Source of the DNA: Sphaerisporangium melleum
GTDB lineage: Bacteria > Actinomycetota > Actinomycetes > Streptosporangiales > Streptosporangiaceae
DNA: 64,000 nt
Direction of reading: 5' to 3'
NCBI RefSeq assembly: GCF_014646695.1
Contig: NZ_BMNT01000009.1
Coordinates: 82,634 to 146,633, forward strand
In this document: positions 7,891 to 16,095 of the stretch, piece after piece
Position numbering within the stretch: the first letter of the stretch is position 1
How the letters are laid out: each line of letters opens with the position of its first letter
Program-made: the position numbers and the translations under genes
The notes under the pieces: model-generated
What the model was told of the DNA's origin: nothing
Seen by the model: only the letters and a program-made list of their open reading frames with translations
Database searches by the model: none

Positions 7891-9123
7891 CTAGCGGCGG
7901 GTGAGGGTGCGGCGGATGAGCCAGATGGTGACGATGACGGCGGCCAGGGCGGCGACCGCGGGGGCGACGCGCTTGAGCACCGGGACGCCGGCGATCTCCA
8001 GCAGGTCGAGGGCCTCCTCCTCGGCCGTGCGGGACGTACGGAAGGTCCCGGCCGGGTGCATCTCGCGGCCTTCGGCCTTCTCGGCGTACTCGCGATCGTA
8101 AGCGTCCGGCACCGCTGTCAGGTGCCGCGTACCCGACCGCCGCTCCGAATCCTGCGACTCCTCCGCGACTTCCGGCTTCCCAGTGACCCCGGGCTCCCCC
8201 GCAACATCGGGCTTCCCCGCGACTTCGGGCTTCCCCGCGACTTCGGGCTTCCCCGCGACCCCGGGCTCCTCGGCGACCGCCGGCTCCTGAGGGACGGCGC
8301 GCTGCTCCGGGACGGGCACCTGAGCGGGGACGGTTGTCCGCTCGGACGCGGCCGGCTGCCCTGCGGTTTCCGGTTCCCCGCCTTCCACGGGGACGATCAG
8401 TTCGGCCGGCTCTTCCGCATCCGACCCGGCCAGGGATGGCTCGGGCTGGTTGAACGGGGTCGGGGCGGGCTCCTCCGCCAGCTCCGCCGAAGCTTCGACC
8501 GAGGCCACCGGTTCGACGGCAGGGGTGTCCGCTGGTTCCGCTGAAAGGGTGCCCACCGGCTCGGTAGCGGGGGTTCCCGCGGGTCCGGGCGGAAGGGGGC
8601 TTGCGGGCTGAGGGGTGGGGGTGGTTTTGGAAGCTGTGGTGGCATCGGTCGCCGGTTCGGCGGGGGTGGCGGGGGGTTCATGGAGGAGGGTGGCGAGGTT
8701 GGCGGCGAAGCGGTCGAGGAGTTTGGCGCCGACCTCGGCCATCACCCCGCGCCCGAACTGCGCGGGCCGGCCGGTCACGTTGAAGGAGGTCTCGACCTTG
8801 ACCCGCGTCTGGGCGCCTTCCCCGGTCAAGGTGGCGGCCACGGTGGCGCTCGCCGTGCCGGTACCACGCGCCTCCTTGCCGGACGCCTTGAGGGTGAGCG
8901 TGTGCGCGTCCTTGTCGACCGATTCGAAGCTCGCCCGGCCTCGGTAGGTCACCGTGATCGGTCCGACCTTCACCTTCATCCGGCCGGTGAAGGCGTCGCC
9001 CTCGGCGCTGTCGAGCGCGGCGCCGGGCAGGCAGGGCGCCACCCGCTCGACGTCGAGGAGCACCGTCCAGGCCTGTTCGAGGGGGACGGGAACCGTGAAC
9101 TCGTGCTCGAACCGCATCGCCAT
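7891..9123 (-). CDS. CoxG-like SRPBCC protein with Pro/Glu-rich linker and membrane anchor
   Basis: About 410 residues. The first 150 form an SRPBCC/CoxG domain (MRFEHEFTVPVPLEQAWTVLLDVERVAPCLPG, then MKVKVGPITVTYRG), the fold of carbon monoxide dehydrogenase subunit G that binds hydrophobic ligands. A 220-residue linker rich in Pro, Glu and Ala follows, including six xPxVAG hexapeptides. The C-terminus is a single membrane helix (VAPAVAALAAVIVTIWLI) with a basic end. GAGGAG lies before the ATG at 9123; the longer frame from 9177 lacks one. No CO dehydrogenase genes are nearby, so a CO role is unlikely; lipid or ligand binding at the membrane is possible. Confidence 0.8.
   Translation of the reverse strand: MAMRFEHEFTVPVPLEQAWTVLLDVERVAPCLPGAALDSAEGDAFTGRMKVKVGPITVTYRGRASFESVDKDAHTLTLKASGKEARGTGTASATVAATLTGEGAQTRVKVETSFNVTGRPAQFGRGVMAEVGAKLLDRFAANLATLLHEPPATPAEPATDATTASKTTPTPQPASPLPPGPAGTPATEPVGTLSAEPADTPAVEPVASVEASAELAEEPAPTPFNQPEPSLAGSDAEEPAELIVPVEGGEPETAGQPAASERTTVPAQVPVPEQRAVPQEPAVAEEPGVAGKPEVAGKPEVAGKPDVAGEPGVTGKPEVAEESQDSERRSGTRHLTAVPDAYDREYAEKAEGREMHPAGTFRTSRTAEEEALDLLEIAGVPVLKRVAPAVAALAAVIVTIWLIRRTLTRR
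8171..8278 (-). repeat. Six 18-bp in-frame repeats in the CoxG-like gene
   Basis: Six 18-base units of the form TCGGGCTTCCCCGCGACT, three of them nearly identical, encode the hexapeptides KPEVAG/EPGVAG. Copy number is likely to vary by slippage without breaking the frame. Confidence 0.8.
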
Positions 9124-9276
9124 CGACCCGCTCCTCTTCCAGATGCCGTCTAGCCTCCGGTGCCGGCGAGACGGCACTTTGTCGCTCTCGCGCCATTATG
9201 ACCGCGCACACCCCCATGACTACCCCGGTGATTAACCATGCATCGCCCGGTCCCACCCCTGCCCGAATCTCGACAT

Positions 9277-9313
9277 CCACTACATCCGGCCCGTCTCGGG
9301 CGGGATGTAGTGG
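9277..9313. terminator. Long perfect hairpin between convergently read ends
   Basis: CCACTACATCC pairs with GGATGTAGTGG (11 bp), enclosing GCCCG-TCT-CGGGC (5 bp) with a single G-G mismatch between. A second short hairpin, CACCGG-TCAC-CCGGTG, follows at 9316-9331. It lies 55 bases downstream of the 274-residue gene's stop codon on the minus strand and upstream of the CoxG-like gene. No T-run is present, as usual in this group. Confidence 0.6.
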
Positions 9314-9367
9314 CGCACCGGTCACCCGGTGTTCGAGGGACGGCGGTCCGGGCAGGCCGGACGCGGC

Positions 9368-10192
9368 TCAGGGGCGTGTCCCGGGAGTCGACCGCTCTGT
9401 TCCCTTGCGTACGGAGGGGGTGACGGTCGTGGTCGGCGTCGGGAACGCGGGGGCGTCCAGGTCGGCTCGGTCGTAGATTCCGATGGCCCACCGTCCTGGC
9501 CGTGGCCCCAGTTCGGCGGCCAGCTTCTCCAGATACCCCGGCTTCAGCAGCACCGCGGGGAGGTACTCGCCGTCGCAGCGGCCGGTGGATTCGTCCGCCA
9601 CCACGCAGCCGTCGTAAGAGCTGCCTGCCCTGCCCCTCCGGCCTTCGGCGATCGGTGTGTCGGCGGGGAACACCCAGACGTGCATCCGCTGTGGCCGGGT
9701 CAGCCAGTCGTCGACGATGGACAGCCTGTCGAACATCGTGGTGAACCCGCCAGGGCTGCACCTGGTCAGGCCGGCTCCGCCGTTCGGCGAGGTGACCGCG
9801 ACCCAGGCCCGCGGGTCCGCGCAGACGACCGTGAGCGAGGTGAACGGGCTGACCGGCCGGAACGTGATCGTGGCTCCGGTCACCATGGTGTCGAACACCG
9901 CCGTCTTGATCAACGGAGCGTCCACCTCGTTCCTCGGCGGAAGCCCGCCCGGCGGCGCGATGGTCGCGTGCGTCGCCTGCGTCACCGGCCCTTGATCCAG
10001 CGTGGCCAGGTTCGCACCGGGTCCGGCGAGCAGCACGGCAGCGACCGCCACGGCGGTCACGGCGAGGGCGACCCCGGCGGTCCTGCGGCGCCGGATCCGC
10101 CGGCCGCGCCGGACGATGCCGGGCACGTCCGGGTGATCGGCTCGTACTCCCTCGGAGAGCGCCGCGCGGAGGTCCTCTTCGGTGAAGGTCAT
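9368..10192 (-). CDS. Membrane-anchored extracytoplasmic protein encoded after an ECF sigma factor
   Basis: 274 residues. MTFTEEDLRAALSEG opens a cytoplasmic N-terminal segment of about 45 residues, then a basic RRGRRIRRRR stretch and one membrane helix (AGVALAVTAVAVAAVLLAG); the rest is predicted outside. The ATG at 10190-10192 overlaps the sigma gene's TGA (10189-10191). This position and layout are typical of proteins that bind the cognate sigma factor, but I see no ZAS zinc motif (HxxxCxxC). Function beyond a possible anti-sigma role is unknown. Confidence 0.75.
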   Translation of the reverse strand: MTFTEEDLRAALSEGVRADHPDVPGIVRRGRRIRRRRTAGVALAVTAVAVAAVLLAGPGANLATLDQGPVTQATHATIAPPGGLPPRNEVDAPLIKTAVFDTMVTGATITFRPVSPFTSLTVVCADPRAWVAVTSPNGGAGLTRCSPGGFTTMFDRLSIVDDWLTRPQRMHVWVFPADTPIAEGRRGRAGSSYDGCVVADESTGRCDGEYLPAVLLKPGYLEKLAAELGPRPGRWAIGIYDRADLDAPAFPTPTTTVTPSVRKGTERSTPGTRP

Positions 10193-10683
10193 CGTCCTAC
10201 TCCCTTCAGATGCGTTCCCGACTGCACACGAAGCCGCTTCAGAGCCCGGCTGAGCTGGGCCTTCACCGTGCCGACCGTGCAGCCGAGCACGTCGGCGCAC
10301 TGGACGAGGGTGAGGTCCTCGAAGTAGTGCAGGACGATGACGGCCCGCTGCTGCCGGGTCAGGTCCTTCATCGCCGCGAGGAGCGCGTGCCTGCTGCCGA
10401 CCTCGTCGGCGTGGTCGGCGGTGCCGGGGCGTTCGGGCAGATCGTCCGCCGGGACCTCCTGGTGGCGCCATTTCCTCCGCCACCAGGAGGCGTGGGTGTT
10501 GACGATGATCCGGCGCACGTACGGGTCGGGGTCGCCCTCGATGCGGCGCCAGGCCACCCATGCCTTGGCGAGCGCCGTCTGGACGAGGTCCTCGGCGCTC
10601 GCCCGGTCGCCGGTGAGGAGGTAGGCCGCGTGTCGCAGCCGCCCATAGCGCGCCGACACGTAGTCGTCGAATCCGCCCTGCAT
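10189..10683 (-). CDS. ECF RNA polymerase sigma factor, SigE-like (TIGR02983 type)
   Basis: 164 residues. Region 2 reads FDDYVSARYGRLRHAAYLLTGDRASAEDLVQTALAKAW, and region 4 contains LTRQQRAVIVLHYFEDLTLVQCADVLGCTVGTVKAQLSRAL. The frame is open to 10710, but the ATG at 10683, with GGAG upstream, matches the usual MQGGFDDY-type start. It directs transcription of an unknown regulon and is translationally coupled to the membrane protein that follows, a likely regulator of its activity. Confidence 0.88.
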   Translation of the reverse strand: MQGGFDDYVSARYGRLRHAAYLLTGDRASAEDLVQTALAKAWVAWRRIEGDPDPYVRRIIVNTHASWWRRKWRHQEVPADDLPERPGTADHADEVGSRHALLAAMKDLTRQQRAVIVLHYFEDLTLVQCADVLGCTVGTVKAQLSRALKRLRVQSGTHLKGVGR

Positions 10684-10969
10684 CCATGGTCTCCGTCCGG
10701 AAGGTCTCACTGTCCCTTACTCGGTGGGCCACCGATTCGGATGACGGGACCGATGGAGCCATTCCACGGCGAGGCGTTCGCGGTACTTCGTGGCGCAGCG
10801 CCGACCAGGTGGGGAGCACGGTCACGGCGAGGATGAGCACGGCGCCAACGCCGGCGGCCGTGGCCCCGAACTCGAGATCACGGCAGCCCTCAAGCGCCAC
10901 CTCGACTCCTCGCGATGACCCCGGAGCGCGTGGCCGCCGTCGTCACCCGAGGATGCGACGTGGCTCGGT

Positions 10970-11075
10970 GACCGGGAAGGTTCGCCGGGGCCGCGCCGTA
11001 GGACGGCGCCGGTGTTCGCCGTACCCATCCCACCGACGCGGCGCCCACGGGAGGAGCCATCGGACGGGCGGAAGA
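10970..11075. repeat. Fourth, dispersed copy of the palindromic repeat
   Basis: Shares GGTTCGCCGG, CCGCGCCGTA, GGCGCCGG, TTCGCCGTACCC and CCGACGCGGCG with the 7491-7876 cluster, in the same orientation. It also matches the flank just upstream of copy 1 (GACCGG...AGGTTCGCCGG, about 7471-7490), so the mobile unit may begin there. Confidence 0.7.
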
Positions 11076-11263
11076 AGCAACCCGGCCGCGCCGGAAGTTC
11101 GCCGCCTGAGTCGATGGCGGGATGGGCGAGGTCGGTCGCTGGTCCTTTCGCATTCGACCTGGTGCGATCGGACAAGACTTGGCCGGCGAATTTCCGGCGC
11201 AGGACACCAGCGGGACGGGGTAACGGGGCGGGCGATCCCTACCGTGTCACGGGGGACGGCGAG

Positions 11264-11289
11264 CGCCGGAACCGTCGGGGGTTCCGGCG
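11264..11289 (-). terminator. phoD terminator hairpin
   Basis: CGCCGGAACC and GGTTCCGGCG form a perfect 10-bp stem around a GTCGGG loop, 20 bases beyond the phoD stop codon. Confidence 0.65.
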
Positions 11290-11309
11290 AGCGCCGGGCG
11301 GGGGGTGGG

Positions 11310-12992
11310 TCAGGGGCGGTCGGTCTCCCAGGCGGTGGTGTCCTCCACGGTCATCTGGCGGGTGCGCATCAGGGCCGGGTCGAGGGGGCGCAGGTAGGTC
11401 TGCTGGACGCCGGGCACCCGGTCCTCGATGACGAAGGTGGCGCGGGTGTAGGCCTCGGAGCCGGGGACCTGGACCCGGGGGACCACCTTGAAGTCGGCGG
11501 TCATCCGATCGTGCTCGATCTTCGTCAGGACGTAGCCGCGCTGGTTGTTGTAGAACCTCAGGTGCGGGTTGATCGCGAGGAAGGGGTGGGTGGCCGGATC
11601 GGAGTCGGCGCCGTCGCCGCCGGTGCTGATCGAGGTGGCCACCAGCTCGGACCCGACCGTCGGGCCGGTCGGGTCGTCGTAGTCGAGCTTGAGGTCCGAG
11701 GCCCAGTGCGCGTGCACGTCGCCGGTCAGTACGACGGGGTTGCGCACCTCGGCGTCCACCCAGCCCTGGGTGATCCGCTGCCGGGAGGCGACGTAGCCGT
11801 CCCAGGCGTCCATGCTGGTGACCTTGGCCGGCCCGGCGTCGTTGTCACGCTGGGCGAAGAAGACCTGCTGGCCGAGGATGTCCCACTGGGCCCGGGAGTC
11901 GCGGAAGCCCTTCAGCAGCCACCGCTCCTGCTCGGCCCCGGTGATGGAGCGCGCCGGGTCCACGGCGGCCGGGCAGTCGCGGTAGCCGTCCCCGCATCCC
12001 TGGTCGTCGCGGTACTGCCGGGTGTCGAGCATGTGGAAGGTGGCCATGCGGCCCCAGCGAACGCGCCGGTAGAGCTGCATGTCGACGCCGCGCGGGATGG
12101 AGGTGCGGCGCAGCGGCATGTTCTCGTAGTAGGCGCGGAACGCGGCCTCGCGGCGGGCCGGGAAGTCCGGCTGCGGGATCTCCGGCTTCTCGGGCACCTC
12201 GCCGGCCCAGTTGTTGTCGAGCTCGTGGTCGTCCCAGACGACCAGCCAGGGCGCGGCGGCGTGCGCGGCCTGCAGATCGAGGTCGGCCTTGTACTGGGCG
12301 TGCCGCTGCCGGTAGCCGGCCAGCGTCTCGGTCTCGGGTCCCTCGTGGTCACGGACGTTGCCGCCGGGGATGGTGTAGGTGTTCTTGGTGTATTCGTACT
12401 GGTAGTCGCCGAGGTGCAGGATCAGGTCGGGCCGCTCCTCGGCGAGCCGGCCGTACGAGGTGAAGTAGCCGTGCTCGTACTGCGCGCAGGAGACGAACGC
12501 CATGGACAGCGCCCCGCCGTAGGACAGCAGGTGCGGCGCGGTCAGCGCCCGGCCGATCGGCGACACGTACGGGCCGACGCGGAAGCGGTACCAGTATTCG
12601 CGGGCCGAGGGCAGGCCGTCCACCTCGACGTGGACGCTGTGCCCCCACTCGGGGGCGGCCGTGGCGACGCCGGCGCGGACGACGCGGTGGCAGCGGTCGT
12701 CGGCGTAGACCTGCCACTGGACGGGGAACGGGCGGGCGGGCATGCCGCCCATGCCGTCCTCGGCGAGGGGCTGGACGGCCAGGCGGGTCCAGATCACGAA
12801 GCCGCTGTGGTCGGGGTCGCCGGAGGCCACGCCGAGGGTGAACGGGTCGGCGCGCAGCCCTCTGCTCGCGAGGCTCTGCGCGGTCTCGGCGGTGGGGTCG
12901 GGATCGGCGAGGGCGGCGGACGCCGGGATGGTGGCGACCGCGCCGGCGGCCAGGCCGGTCACGAGGAACGATCGTCGGTCGAGGTGCGGCAT
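11310..12992 (-). CDS. phoD: PhoD-type alkaline phosphatase/phosphodiesterase, Tat-exported
   Basis: 560 residues. The N-terminus HLDRRSFLVTGLAAGAV is a twin-arginine signal followed by an Ala-rich cleavage region. After a fibronectin-like PhoD N-domain come metal-binding motifs of the metallophosphatase fold: VSCAQYEHGYF, LHLGDYQYEY, VVWDDHELDNNW and VVLTGDVHAHWASD. PhoD enzymes release phosphate from phosphodiesters, including teichoic acids, outside the cell and use Ca/Fe. GGGAG precedes the ATG. It is divergent from the glycerophosphotransferase gene, fitting a link to wall phosphate polymers. CCGTTAA motifs in the upstream region (13055, 13092) do not clearly match the PHO box. Confidence 0.93.
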   Translation of the reverse strand: MPHLDRRSFLVTGLAAGAVATIPASAALADPDPTAETAQSLASRGLRADPFTLGVASGDPDHSGFVIWTRLAVQPLAEDGMGGMPARPFPVQWQVYADDRCHRVVRAGVATAAPEWGHSVHVEVDGLPSAREYWYRFRVGPYVSPIGRALTAPHLLSYGGALSMAFVSCAQYEHGYFTSYGRLAEERPDLILHLGDYQYEYTKNTYTIPGGNVRDHEGPETETLAGYRQRHAQYKADLDLQAAHAAAPWLVVWDDHELDNNWAGEVPEKPEIPQPDFPARREAAFRAYYENMPLRRTSIPRGVDMQLYRRVRWGRMATFHMLDTRQYRDDQGCGDGYRDCPAAVDPARSITGAEQERWLLKGFRDSRAQWDILGQQVFFAQRDNDAGPAKVTSMDAWDGYVASRQRITQGWVDAEVRNPVVLTGDVHAHWASDLKLDYDDPTGPTVGSELVATSISTGGDGADSDPATHPFLAINPHLRFYNNQRGYVLTKIEHDRMTADFKVVPRVQVPGSEAYTRATFVIEDRVPGVQQTYLRPLDPALMRTRQMTVEDTTAWETDRP

Positions 12993-13263
12993 GGATGGCT
13001 CCCGAGGGGGATCATTGCGTGACCCCCGCAGCCTTGCTGAGGATCATGACTGCGCCGTTAACGGAAATCGACCCGAAGAGGGCCACATGCACCGTTAAAT
13101 CTCGACATAGCTGACATGAGGGCCCGGCGTTGCCCGTCGTCTCCGGACGGGGCCGCGTCAAAGGTCGCGGCAAGGCCGGGTCAGCACTCCACCGCGTACG
13201 GCGGCTCGGACACCGGGTCGGGAATACCGGGTTCAGGGTCAACGCCGACTCGGGAGACCAAGC

Positions 13264-16095
13264 ATGCAACCGGACGTCAGCGTCGTGCTCGTCACCGCCA
13301 GCGACTCCCGCCGACTCCCGCGCGCCATCGCGTCCGTGCTGGACCAGTCGCTGCGCAACCTCGAACTGATCGTCGTGGACGCGGGCGGCGCCGGAGACAC
13401 CCCCGAGGTGGTCGCCCGCGCCCGGATGGACGACGCCCGGGTCAGGTACGTCCGCGCGGACGCCCCCAGAGCGGGCGGCGCGGAACACGGGAACGGCCGG
13501 CCCGGCGGGGACGGCAACGGTGGCGCGGGTCCTGGAGAGCGCGACGACGGCCCGGGGTACGGGGGTGGCCAGGAACGGGGCGAGGGGGTGACGCGCGGGA
13601 GGGCGCGCAACATCGGGCTGGACGCCGTCCGCGCCTCGCACGTGATGTTCCTCAACGACGGGGACGAGCTGACCAGGCACGCCTGCCGGAGCCTGCTGCT
13701 GGAGGTGGCCGAGACCGGCGCCGACTTCGCGGCCGGGCAGCTCGCGCGGCGCCGTGACGACACCGGCCGCACCCAGCGATACCGTTCCGAGCTGTTCCGG
13801 CTCCGCCGGGTGGTCGAGGGCATCCGCGCCGAGCCCCGGCTGTTCCTCGACGGGTTCGCCACCGGCAAGCTGTACCGGACGGCGTTCCTGCGCGAACAGG
13901 GCCTGCGCTTCGCCGAGAACCTGCGCTACGAGGACGTGGTCTTCACCACCGCCCTGTACTGCGCGGCCCGGCGCTTCGCGGTCGTCCCCTGGGTCGTCCA
14001 CCTCGCGCACCAGGCCGCCACCGGTCCGTGTGGCGACGACATGGACGACCTGCGCGACCGGGTGCGGGCGGCGCAGGTCGGCGACGCGATCCTGCGGGAC
14101 GGCGGCTACTCGGACCTGGTGGCCGACCGGCAGGGCCGCTTCCTGGCCCAGGACCTGCGCGTCCACCTGGCCAGGCTGCCGCGCCGCGACAAGGCGCGGG
14201 TCAAGGAGTTCACCGCGGCGGTGCGGCCGTACCTGGAGGAGTTGCGTCCCGGCGCGCTGAACCGGGCCGATCCGATGATCCGGGTGTGCTGCCACCTGAT
14301 CAAGGCAGGCCGCTCCGAGGACCTGCTGGTGGCGGCGCGGTCGCTGACCGGCCGCAAGGCCCCGCCCCGGCACGCGCTGCGGGTGGACGGCCGGACATAC
14401 TGGGGGACGCGCGCCGACCCCGGCCTGGACATCACCGCGCTCCGGCTGGCCGAGCTGCCGTTCGCCGCGAGCCGCATCCGGCACGAGGTGACCGAGATCT
14501 CCTGCGAGGGGACGGTCCTGTCGCTGACCCTGCGCACCTATGACCCGTTCGCCGTGCTGCGCCGCTGGCAGTGCGCGGCCGAACTGGTGGTGAAGGGGCT
14601 GCGCGTGCCGCTCACGCCGCTGCGGCAACCGGACGGCGGCTACCTGACCCGGGTGGAGGCGGACCTGGCGGAGGCCGGGCTCGACCGGTCCGGGTCCGGC
14701 GGACGGCGGGAGGTGCGCGTGGAGTACGTCCGCCCGGACGGGCACCGCACCCGCGACGCGCTGCTGGTCGATCCGCGGACGCCGCCGCTGGTCGTCACCG
14801 TGGGCGGGCACCGGGTCACCGTGGCCCCGCACGGCGACAGCGCCGTGCTCGGCGTCTCCTGGCGGCCGGCCCGGACGGTACGCCGGGGAGCGTGGCCGCT
14901 GCGCGCGCCGGCCGGGCACGCCGCGCTCAAACGGCTGGTGTACCGGGGCCTGGTGCGCGTGGTGCCCCGCCGCCGTGACCTGGCGCTGTTCCAGTCCGGC
15001 GGCGGCGCCGGGTACACCGGCGACCCGCGGTACATCTACGAGGAGATCCGCCGCCGCGGCCTGCCGCTGGAGGTGCGCTGGTCGGCGCGCCCCGGAGCGA
15101 CCGGCTTCCCCGCGGACGTGCCGCTCGTCCACCCGATGAGCTGGCGGTACCTGTGGACCCTGGCCAGGGCGGGCTACTGGGTGGACGACCACGGGCTGCC
15201 ACCCGAGCTGCCCAAGCCCAAGGGGACGCGTTACCTGCAGACCTGGCACGGGCAGCCGCTCAAGACGGTCGGGCTGGACTCCCCCGCCCTGCGCGGCGAC
15301 GCGCCGCGGGCACGCGAACGGTGGCGGGCCACCGTGGCCCGCTGGGACGCGCTCGTCTCCTCCGGCCCGGAGTTCGAACGGGTCTTCGTACCCGCCGCCG
15401 AGTACACCGGCAGCGTCCTCGGCTTCGGCTCGCCCCGCTGTGACGTGCTGGTCAACGGCGACCCGTCGGCCGGCCCGAGGGTGCGCGCGGCGCTGGAGAT
15501 CCCCGACGACCGCCGGGTGCTGCTGTACGCGCCCACCTACCGCGACCTGTCCGCGGGCACCGGCGCGTCGGTGCGCGCCGACCTGGCCGCGCTGGCCGAG
15601 GCGGTCGCCGACCGGTGGGTGGTGGTGCTGCGCACCCATCCCGCCGAGAGCTTCACCGTGCCCGAGCCGGTGCGGCACCTGGTGCGGGACGCCGGCGCGT
15701 ACCCCGAGGTCAACGATCTCATCCTGGCCTCCGACGCCCTGCTCAGCGACTACTCCTCGATCATCTGCGACTACGCCTGCACCGGCCGGCCCATCCTGCT
15801 GTACGCCGACGACCTCGACGAGTACGCGCGGGTGGAGCGCGGGCTGTACCACGACCTGCGGGAGATCGCCCCGGGACCGCTCCTGACGACCACCGCCGAA
15901 CTCGCCGCCGCGCTGCGCGACCTGGACGCGGTCGCCGCCGAGCACGCCGAGCGGTACGCCGACTTCGCGCGGCGCTTCTGCGGGGAGGAGACCGGCAAGG
16001 CGGCGGCACGGGTGGTCGAGGCGTTCTTCCCGCACGCGTCCTGCGGCGTGCTGCTCGACGCGCCAGAGGACGCCGCGAGCGGCGCGGGCACGTGA
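13264..16095 (+). CDS. GT2 glycosyltransferase / CDP-glycerol glycerophosphotransferase fusion
   Basis: 943 residues in two parts. Residues 1-300 are a family 2 glycosyltransferase (VSVVLVTASDSRRLPRAIAS, NDGDE), split by a Gly-rich insert of about 45 residues before ARNIGLDAV. The C-terminal 400 residues are TagF/TagB-like: ALFQSGGGAGYTGDPRYIYEE, TRYLQTWHGQPLKTVG, LLYAPTYRD and the signature DYSSIICDYACTGRPIL. Such fusions make polyol-phosphate wall polymers (teichoic acids) on the inner face of the membrane. GGGAGA stands before the ATG. The stop overlaps the GTG of the next glycosyltransferase, so the two form an operon. Confidence 0.9.
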   Translation: MQPDVSVVLVTASDSRRLPRAIASVLDQSLRNLELIVVDAGGAGDTPEVVARARMDDARVRYVRADAPRAGGAEHGNGRPGGDGNGGAGPGERDDGPGYGGGQERGEGVTRGRARNIGLDAVRASHVMFLNDGDELTRHACRSLLLEVAETGADFAAGQLARRRDDTGRTQRYRSELFRLRRVVEGIRAEPRLFLDGFATGKLYRTAFLREQGLRFAENLRYEDVVFTTALYCAARRFAVVPWVVHLAHQAATGPCGDDMDDLRDRVRAAQVGDAILRDGGYSDLVADRQGRFLAQDLRVHLARLPRRDKARVKEFTAAVRPYLEELRPGALNRADPMIRVCCHLIKAGRSEDLLVAARSLTGRKAPPRHALRVDGRTYWGTRADPGLDITALRLAELPFAASRIRHEVTEISCEGTVLSLTLRTYDPFAVLRRWQCAAELVVKGLRVPLTPLRQPDGGYLTRVEADLAEAGLDRSGSGGRREVRVEYVRPDGHRTRDALLVDPRTPPLVVTVGGHRVTVAPHGDSAVLGVSWRPARTVRRGAWPLRAPAGHAALKRLVYRGLVRVVPRRRDLALFQSGGGAGYTGDPRYIYEEIRRRGLPLEVRWSARPGATGFPADVPLVHPMSWRYLWTLARAGYWVDDHGLPPELPKPKGTRYLQTWHGQPLKTVGLDSPALRGDAPRARERWRATVARWDALVSSGPEFERVFVPAAEYTGSVLGFGSPRCDVLVNGDPSAGPRVRAALEIPDDRRVLLYAPTYRDLSAGTGASVRADLAALAEAVADRWVVVLRTHPAESFTVPEPVRHLVRDAGAYPEVNDLILASDALLSDYSSIICDYACTGRPILLYADDLDEYARVERGLYHDLREIAPGPLLTTTAELAAALRDLDAVAAEHAERYADFARRFCGEETGKAAARVVEAFFPHASCGVLLDAPEDAASGAGT

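Larger units (their letters stand above)
10684..11309. other. 600-bp gene-free stretch holding a dispersed repeat copy
   Basis: No convincing gene. On the minus strand 10711-10900 encodes one hydrophobic segment (AAGVGAVLILAVTVLPTWSALR), perhaps the worn end of a permease gene, but without a start. 10970-11075 is a copy of the palindromic repeat family seen at 7491-7876. A phoD terminator lies at 11264-11289. Confidence 0.5.

Noticed and set aside
9368..10900. A 510-codon frame joining the ECF sigma region and the membrane protein
   Set aside because: It runs out of frame through the sigma factor gene. The real start, with TGA/ATG overlap, is at 10192.
13050..13100. PHO box controlling phoD
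   Set aside because: CCGTTAA occurs at 13055 and 13092, but spacing and sequence do not match tandem GTTCACC-type PHO boxes well enough.
10686..16035. Very long open frames (778 and 1,007 codons) opposite phoD and the glycerophosphotransferase gene
   Set aside because: They are the antisense mirror of GC3-rich genes; translations are Val/Gly/Arg-rich with no motifs, while the other strand gives complete PhoD and GT2-TagF proteins.
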